NCBI GenBank assembly: GCA_004552395.1
Contig: SFOK01000023.1
Span: forward strand, 1-19,968
Reading direction: 5' to 3'
DNA from: Bacteroidales bacterium
Lineage (GTDB): Bacteria; Bacteroidota; Bacteroidia; Bacteroidales; Muribaculaceae
DNA length: 19,968 nucleotides
Made by a program: the position numbers and the translations under genes. The notes beneath the pieces were generated by a model. The model was not told the DNA's origin. It did no database searches and worked only from the letters and a program-made list of their open reading frames with translations. Position 1 is the first letter of the stretch; the number at the start of each line of letters is the position of its first letter. This document shows, piece after piece, positions 15,038 through 19,968 of the stretch.

Positions 15038-15113
15038 GCCTTCTGCTCAGGCTGCGGTTTCAATGCCGCCTTCTGCTCAGGCTGCGGTTTTGCCTTGGTT
15101 TAGGCAGCGGTTT
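15038..15113. repeat. Short tandem repeats in the groEL 3' untranslated region
   Basis: GCCTTCTGCTCAGGCTGCGG followed by TTT occurs perfectly at 15038-15060 and 15068-15090 (30-bp period), and a diverged, slightly shorter copy lies at 15092-15113. The array fills the gap between the groEL stop codon (15115) and the terminator hairpin. Confidence 0.8.
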
Positions 15114-15114
15114 T

Positions 15115-16779
<1,665 letters not shown>

Positions 16780-16824
16780 TTATTGTGATATTTTTACCTT
16801 TTGTTTGGACACTGTGCGGGTCTC

Positions 16825-17097
16825 TCAGCCGAGCACTGCGAGCACGTCGCTCTGGCGCATGATCAGATATTTCTCGCCTTCGAATTCAATCTCTGTGCCG
16901 GCATATTTACCGTAGAGAACAGTGTCGCCCTCTTTGAGGACCATCTCTTCGTCCTTGGTGCCGTTGCCGACTGCCAGTACCGTACCTTTAAGAGGTTTCT
17001 CTTTTGCTGAATCGGGGATGATGATACCGCCCATGGTCACTTCCTCCGCTGCTGTGGGCTGAATCAGCACGCGGTCTGCTAAAGGTTTGATATTCAT
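16825..17097 (-). CDS. groES: 10-kDa co-chaperonin GroES
   Basis: The 90-residue protein caps the GroEL ring as a heptamer. It has the family start [13 protein letters not shown], the mobile loop (about 16-32, containing the [13 protein letters not shown] docking segment), the GTVLAVGNG strand, and the [15 protein letters not shown] and [12 protein letters not shown] blocks. It is the first gene of the groES-groEL operon. The 283 bp upstream hold no gene. I could not find a convincing TAnnTTTG promoter on the minus strand; the nearest is TAATTTTA about 20 nt before the ATG, without a -33 partner. Identification is secure. Confidence 0.98.
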   Translation of the reverse strand: MNIKPLADRVLIQPTAAEEVTMGGIIIPDSAKEKPLKGTVLAVGNGTKDEEMVLKEGDTVLYGKYAGTEIEFEGEKYLIMRQSDVLAVLG

Positions 17098-17344
17098 TGT
17101 ATATGGTTTTTAAAATTATATTTCTATCAGTTGCGGCGGCCTGCTTGCTCCGGCACCATTTCGGTCCGCAATTCGCTTCCCGATAGGCTTTCGCTGCGGT
17201 GGCGCTACCCGCCTCATAGGAGTTAATAACACAAACTGTGCCAATATTTCCAACAAACCAAGACGCTTCAATGTTTAAGTTTGCCGATTCCGAACGCAAA
17301 ACGCTCCCCCTCACGCGAAATAAAGCCTCGTCTGCCGCTGAAAA

Positions 17345-17376
17345 TTAGGAATACAAGTGCTATTTTATTAACTTTG
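17345..17376 (+). promoter_or_regulatory. Promoter of the S8 peptidase gene, almost abutting the start codon
   Basis: TTAG (17345-17348, one mismatch to TTTG), 20 nt, TAACTTTG (17369-17376, full -7 match). Since the -7 box is centred about 7 nt before the start of transcription, the mRNA should begin at about 17380, one base before the ATG at 17381. An alternative -7 box, TAAGTTTG (17276-17283), would give a leader of about 95 nt but has no -33 partner. Confidence 0.6.
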
Positions 17377-17380
17377 CGCT

Positions 17381-19696
17381 ATGGAACTCAAGAAGCTGAC
17401 CACTCTCGCGCCCCTCGCGGCCCTGCTGCTCTCGGGAACTGCCACACTTCATGCTGACAAATTGTCAGTATCGCTCTCCCGCGCCCTTATGGAGCGCGCC
17501 ATCGGGCGCGTAGCCCGCTCAGCCGGACAGACTCCCGATGCCGCAAATGGCGTGAAGATGACGCCCGATGCAGAAAATGGCGTGCAGAAGACTCCCGATG
17601 CCTCGTCGCATCTGTACAAGGCGCCAAGGGCCTCTGAACTGATCCCGGTAGTGATCAGCTGCGGCGAAGGATTCGATACGGAGGCACTCGGCGATCTCGG
17701 TTTCGTGACCGACTTCGCGTCGGGTTCGCGTATCCATGGCCGTATACCGGCTGGGGCTCTCGAGCAGCTCGGCGATATGCCGGGCGTGCTGCATATTGGC
17801 GCGCCTCAGCGGGTGTATCCCGCTATGGACTGTGCGCGGGAGTTTTCCGGTATCGACAAGGCCCAGGAAGGCGTGTCGGCTCCCGGTTCGCAGGATCTGA
17901 TACCTTTCACCGGCAAGGGCGTGGTCATCGGAGTGGTGGATGCCGGCATCGACCCTACGCACATCACATTCATGCCTCAGAAGGAGGGGGAGACATACCG
18001 CGTCAGAGAGTATGTGCGTACCTACGGCGCTCTTGAGTCGGACGAGGGCTTCCGCGCCGATGTCTACGATACGGAGCAGGCTATCCTCGCGGCACCGGTG
18101 GATGATGCCGTTCGGGGCCACGGCACACATACATCCGGCATTGCGGCCGGTGCTTTCCGAGGCAACCGGTTCTACGGTGTGGCTCCCGATGCTGACCTTG
18201 TCATGGTCTCCTTAGGCGGCGATCTTTACAATGACGAAATCGAATACGGCATAACGCGTGCGCTCGACTATGGCGACGCGGTGCGCAAGCCTGTGGCCGT
18301 AAACCTCAGTCTCGGTTCCACCTACGGCCTCCACACAGGCGATAACGACATTTCGGATCTGTTGCGTGGACGCGACATGACGGGTCGTGCGGTGGTCTTT
18401 TCTGCGGGCAACGACGGCCGCAACCAGTGCTCGCTGCTGCACCGTTTCGACAAGACTAAACCGGACGAGGAGCTGGCCACATTCCTGCTTTACCCTTACG
18501 GCGCCATACCTATCGATGCCGAACTGCTCGCATCCTCGGCTACCGGCGAGCCTTTCGATCTGGCTGTCTCCGTGGTCCGCGTCACTCCGGAAGAGTCGCA
18601 AGAGGTCTATCGCACCGATTTTCTGAGTGCCGACGAGCTGCTCTCGCTCGACGACGACGAATTCCTGCCGCTCCTTTCCTCGGAGCTGACGTCCCGTTTC
18701 CCCGAACTGGCCGACTATTTCACGGCGGAGCTCTATCTTTATCCCGGCAAGGAGGGATCGGCCTATTACACTCAGCTGCTCTACCGGCGGACTATCGATA
18801 ACCGCAACACGAATCCGTACACTATCGGTGTCGTGATCCGTTCTTCGGCCGGAGCCGAAACGCTTCTGACTGTTCCGGGGGCGCTATATATCCTCGCCAG
18901 CCGCGATGTCGAAGGGTATACGCGCGGCAGCGGCGAACAGTCCATCTCCGACAATTGCACGTCGCCTTACGTGGTCAGTGCCGGTGCCTGGAACGCCCGC
19001 GACAGCTGGACGACCCTCGACGGGAGTCACGGTCAGGAAGCCGAGAGCGAGCGGCGGACCATAGCTTACTATTCGAGCTACGGTCGGCAGCTGCTCACCG
19101 GCGAGCAGTTGCCTCACGTCTGTGCGCCGGGCACGAATGTATGTTCCTCTGTGTCCCAGCCGCGCCGGGCTGAACGCGACATGGCTGTCTACAGCAAAGA
19201 CGGACGCGATTATTACTGGGTGCTCGACTCGGGCACGTCGATGGCGGCGCCTGTGGTGACGGGCACGATTGCGCTCTGGATGCAGGCCAAGCCGGACCTC
19301 ACCCGCGACGAGATACTATACCTGATTGACACCACATCCCTTTACGACGAGAAGTGCGCTCTTAGGCCCGAGGCTGCCGGTGCAGGCAAAATCGACGCCT
19401 ACGAAGGTCTGAAGAAGATATTAACCGAGATGCTGTCGGCTCCGCTGACCGGATCGGATATACCTTCGCAGCTCATGGTGCGCCGTCTGGGTGACCGCAG
19501 CTGGGAGTGTGTTGTCCCTGCGGCCGGATCGTCGGGCGTGGCAGAACTTTATTCACTCAGCGGAGAACTCAGACAGCGAATCTCTTTCTCCGGCTCGGTG
19601 TTCAGCCTCGACCTTGCGGGTGCGGCTCCGGGTGCTGTACTCCTGCGGGCTGTTACTGACAAAGGCGTATTCACACAAAAAATCATACTAAAATGA
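17381..19696 (+). CDS. Secreted S8 family serine peptidase (subtilase) with T9SS-like C-terminal domain
   Basis: The 771-residue protein begins with a signal peptide (about 1-25, MELKKL then a hydrophobic core, cut near LHA-DKL). Residues 51-80 are three 10-residue repeats starting TPDA. The subtilase catalytic triad is complete: Asp187 (GVVDAGID), His247 (GHGTHTSGIAAG) and Ser620 (DSGTSMAAPVVTG). About 370 residues separate His and Ser, more than in subtilisin, so a large insertion is present. The last 50 or so residues (AELYSLSGELR, PGAVLLRAVTDKG, KIILK) have the beta-strand pattern of type 9 secretion C-terminal sorting domains, suggesting delivery to the cell surface or outside. The ATG at 17381 is required by the signal peptide. 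The stop overlaps the next start as ATGA, indicating an operon. Substrate unknown. Confidence 0.92.
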   Translation: MELKKLTTLAPLAALLLSGTATLHADKLSVSLSRALMERAIGRVARSAGQTPDAANGVKMTPDAENGVQKTPDASSHLYKAPRASELIPVVISCGEGFDTEALGDLGFVTDFASGSRIHGRIPAGALEQLGDMPGVLHIGAPQRVYPAMDCAREFSGIDKAQEGVSAPGSQDLIPFTGKGVVIGVVDAGIDPTHITFMPQKEGETYRVREYVRTYGALESDEGFRADVYDTEQAILAAPVDDAVRGHGTHTSGIAAGAFRGNRFYGVAPDADLVMVSLGGDLYNDEIEYGITRALDYGDAVRKPVAVNLSLGSTYGLHTGDNDISDLLRGRDMTGRAVVFSAGNDGRNQCSLLHRFDKTKPDEELATFLLYPYGAIPIDAELLASSATGEPFDLAVSVVRVTPEESQEVYRTDFLSADELLSLDDDEFLPLLSSELTSRFPELADYFTAELYLYPGKEGSAYYTQLLYRRTIDNRNTNPYTIGVVIRSSAGAETLLTVPGALYILASRDVEGYTRGSGEQSISDNCTSPYVVSAGAWNARDSWTTLDGSHGQEAESERRTIAYYSSYGRQLLTGEQLPHVCAPGTNVCSSVSQPRRAERDMAVYSKDGRDYYWVLDSGTSMAAPVVTGTIALWMQAKPDLTRDEILYLIDTTSLYDEKCALRPEAAGAGKIDAYEGLKKILTEMLSAPLTGSDIPSQLMVRRLGDRSWECVVPAAGSSGVAELYSLSGELRQRISFSGSVFSLDLAGAAPGAVLLRAVTDKGVFTQKIILK
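17531..17620 (+). repeat. Three 30-bp in-frame repeats near the S8 peptidase N-terminus
   Basis: Units 17531-17560, 17561-17590 and 17591-17620 encode TPDAANGVKM, TPDAENGVQK and TPDASSHLYK. The first two are closely similar; the third has drifted after its fourth codon. They sit between the signal peptide and the region before the catalytic domain, where a linker or propeptide would be. Confidence 0.75.
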
Positions 19697-19968
19697 AACG
19701 GTATTTATCAATAGGAGCCCTCGTAATAGGTACTCTTTTGGTCGCGTCTTCGACTCTCTCTTCTGAAGCTGCTGCTTCCGAGTCTGCCACTCAGACTGAA
19801 CAGATATTCGAGAGCACAGCCAAGAAACTCAGTAAAAAGAAACCGACTAAGCAAAAGGCTCCTGCCAAAAAGGCCTCAACAACCAACAAGTCTACAGCAC
19901 CTTCAAAGTCTGTCAATCCGAGCAAAACAACTGCCCCGGCTAAGAACAGCACATACGATAAGGCAGAA
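19693..19968 (+). CDS. Secreted lysine-rich protein, 3' end beyond the window
   Basis: The frame opens with ATG at 19693, overlapping the S8 stop (ATGA), and stays open to the window end (92 codons seen). It starts with a signal peptide (MKRYLSIGALVIGTLLVASS, cut near SEA-AA). From residue 43 on it is a low-complexity, probably disordered stretch rich in Lys, Ala, Thr, Ser and Pro (KKLSKKKPTKQKAPAKKAS). I do not recognise a family; the visible part looks like a basic linker that could lead to an envelope-binding domain (a SPOR, LysM or peptidase domain would be typical), but this cannot be decided here. The overlap suggests translational coupling with the peptidase. The basic region would be vulnerable to trypsin-like cleavage. 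Confidence 0.75.
   Translation, partial: MKRYLSIGALVIGTLLVASSTLSSEAAASESATQTEQIFESTAKKLSKKKPTKQKAPAKKASTTNKSTAPSKSVNPSKTTAPAKNSTYDKAE

Noticed and set aside
15038..15113. CRISPR array
   Set aside because: Only two perfect copies with a 7-bp spacer, no cas genes and no unique spacers of proper length.
17224..17260. Sigma-54-like TTGGCAC on the minus strand upstream of groES
   Set aside because: The required TTGC at the fixed distance is absent and the spacing is wrong.
17098..17380. CIRCE heat-shock operator upstream of groES
   Set aside because: No TTAGCACTC/GAGTGCTAA inverted repeat was found.

Overview
The window looks like chromosomal DNA from a Bacteroidales bacterium, most plausibly Muribaculaceae. 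The evidence is: three to four promoters that fit the Bacteroidetes consensus (TTTG about 20 nt upstream of TAnnTTTG); a long pyrophosphate-dependent phosphofructokinase; a DUF1599 gene followed directly by a BT_3928-type DoxX/MauE-like gene, the order I recall from Bacteroides; an AguA/AguB agmatine pathway; and a subtilase with a type-9-secretion-like C-terminal domain. By eye the base composition is moderately GC-rich, with AT-rich intergenic regions. Nothing in the window looks like a phage, plasmid, insertion sequence or CRISPR array.

Layout. (1) 1-3562, plus strand: lepA, then a polytopic membrane protein of unknown function. (2) 3563-3939, no gene: a C-rich, G-poor tract that resembles a Rho-utilisation region, a 151-bp imperfect inverted repeat, and a hairpin that probably ends the convergent pfp transcript. 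(3) 3940-11004, minus strand: pfp with its own promoter; upstream of it a probable operon transcribed in the order DUF1599 gene, an 847-residue fusion (BT_3928-like membrane/thioredoxin-fold protein joined to a C11 clostripain-type peptidase lipoprotein), a flippase-like integral membrane protein (UPF0104 family) and kdsB. (4) 11234-13590, plus strand: an 80-residue acidic protein overlapping aguA, then aguB. Together AguA and AguB turn agmatine into putrescine through N-carbamoylputrescine. (5) 13696-14695: two neighbouring gene remnants, a GH2 (beta-glucuronidase-like) gene and a DUF362 gene, each keeping both ends and lacking its middle. (6) 14765-14923: tRNA-Cys with a consensus promoter and an intrinsic terminator. 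(7) 15115-17097, minus strand: groES-groEL with a strong terminator and short tandem repeats in the 3' tail. (8) 17381-19968, plus strand: a secreted S8 subtilase overlapping by 4 bp (ATGA) a secreted lysine-rich protein that runs off the window.

Most of the window is ordinary housekeeping. The points most worth a second look are the in-frame fusion that carries an internal lipoprotein signal, the two adjacent gutted genes, the long inverted repeat, the 60-bp-spaced direct repeat flanking two gene ends, and a promoter placed so close to the S8 start codon that the mRNA may be leaderless. I found no convincing evidence for a wholly new defence or mobile system.
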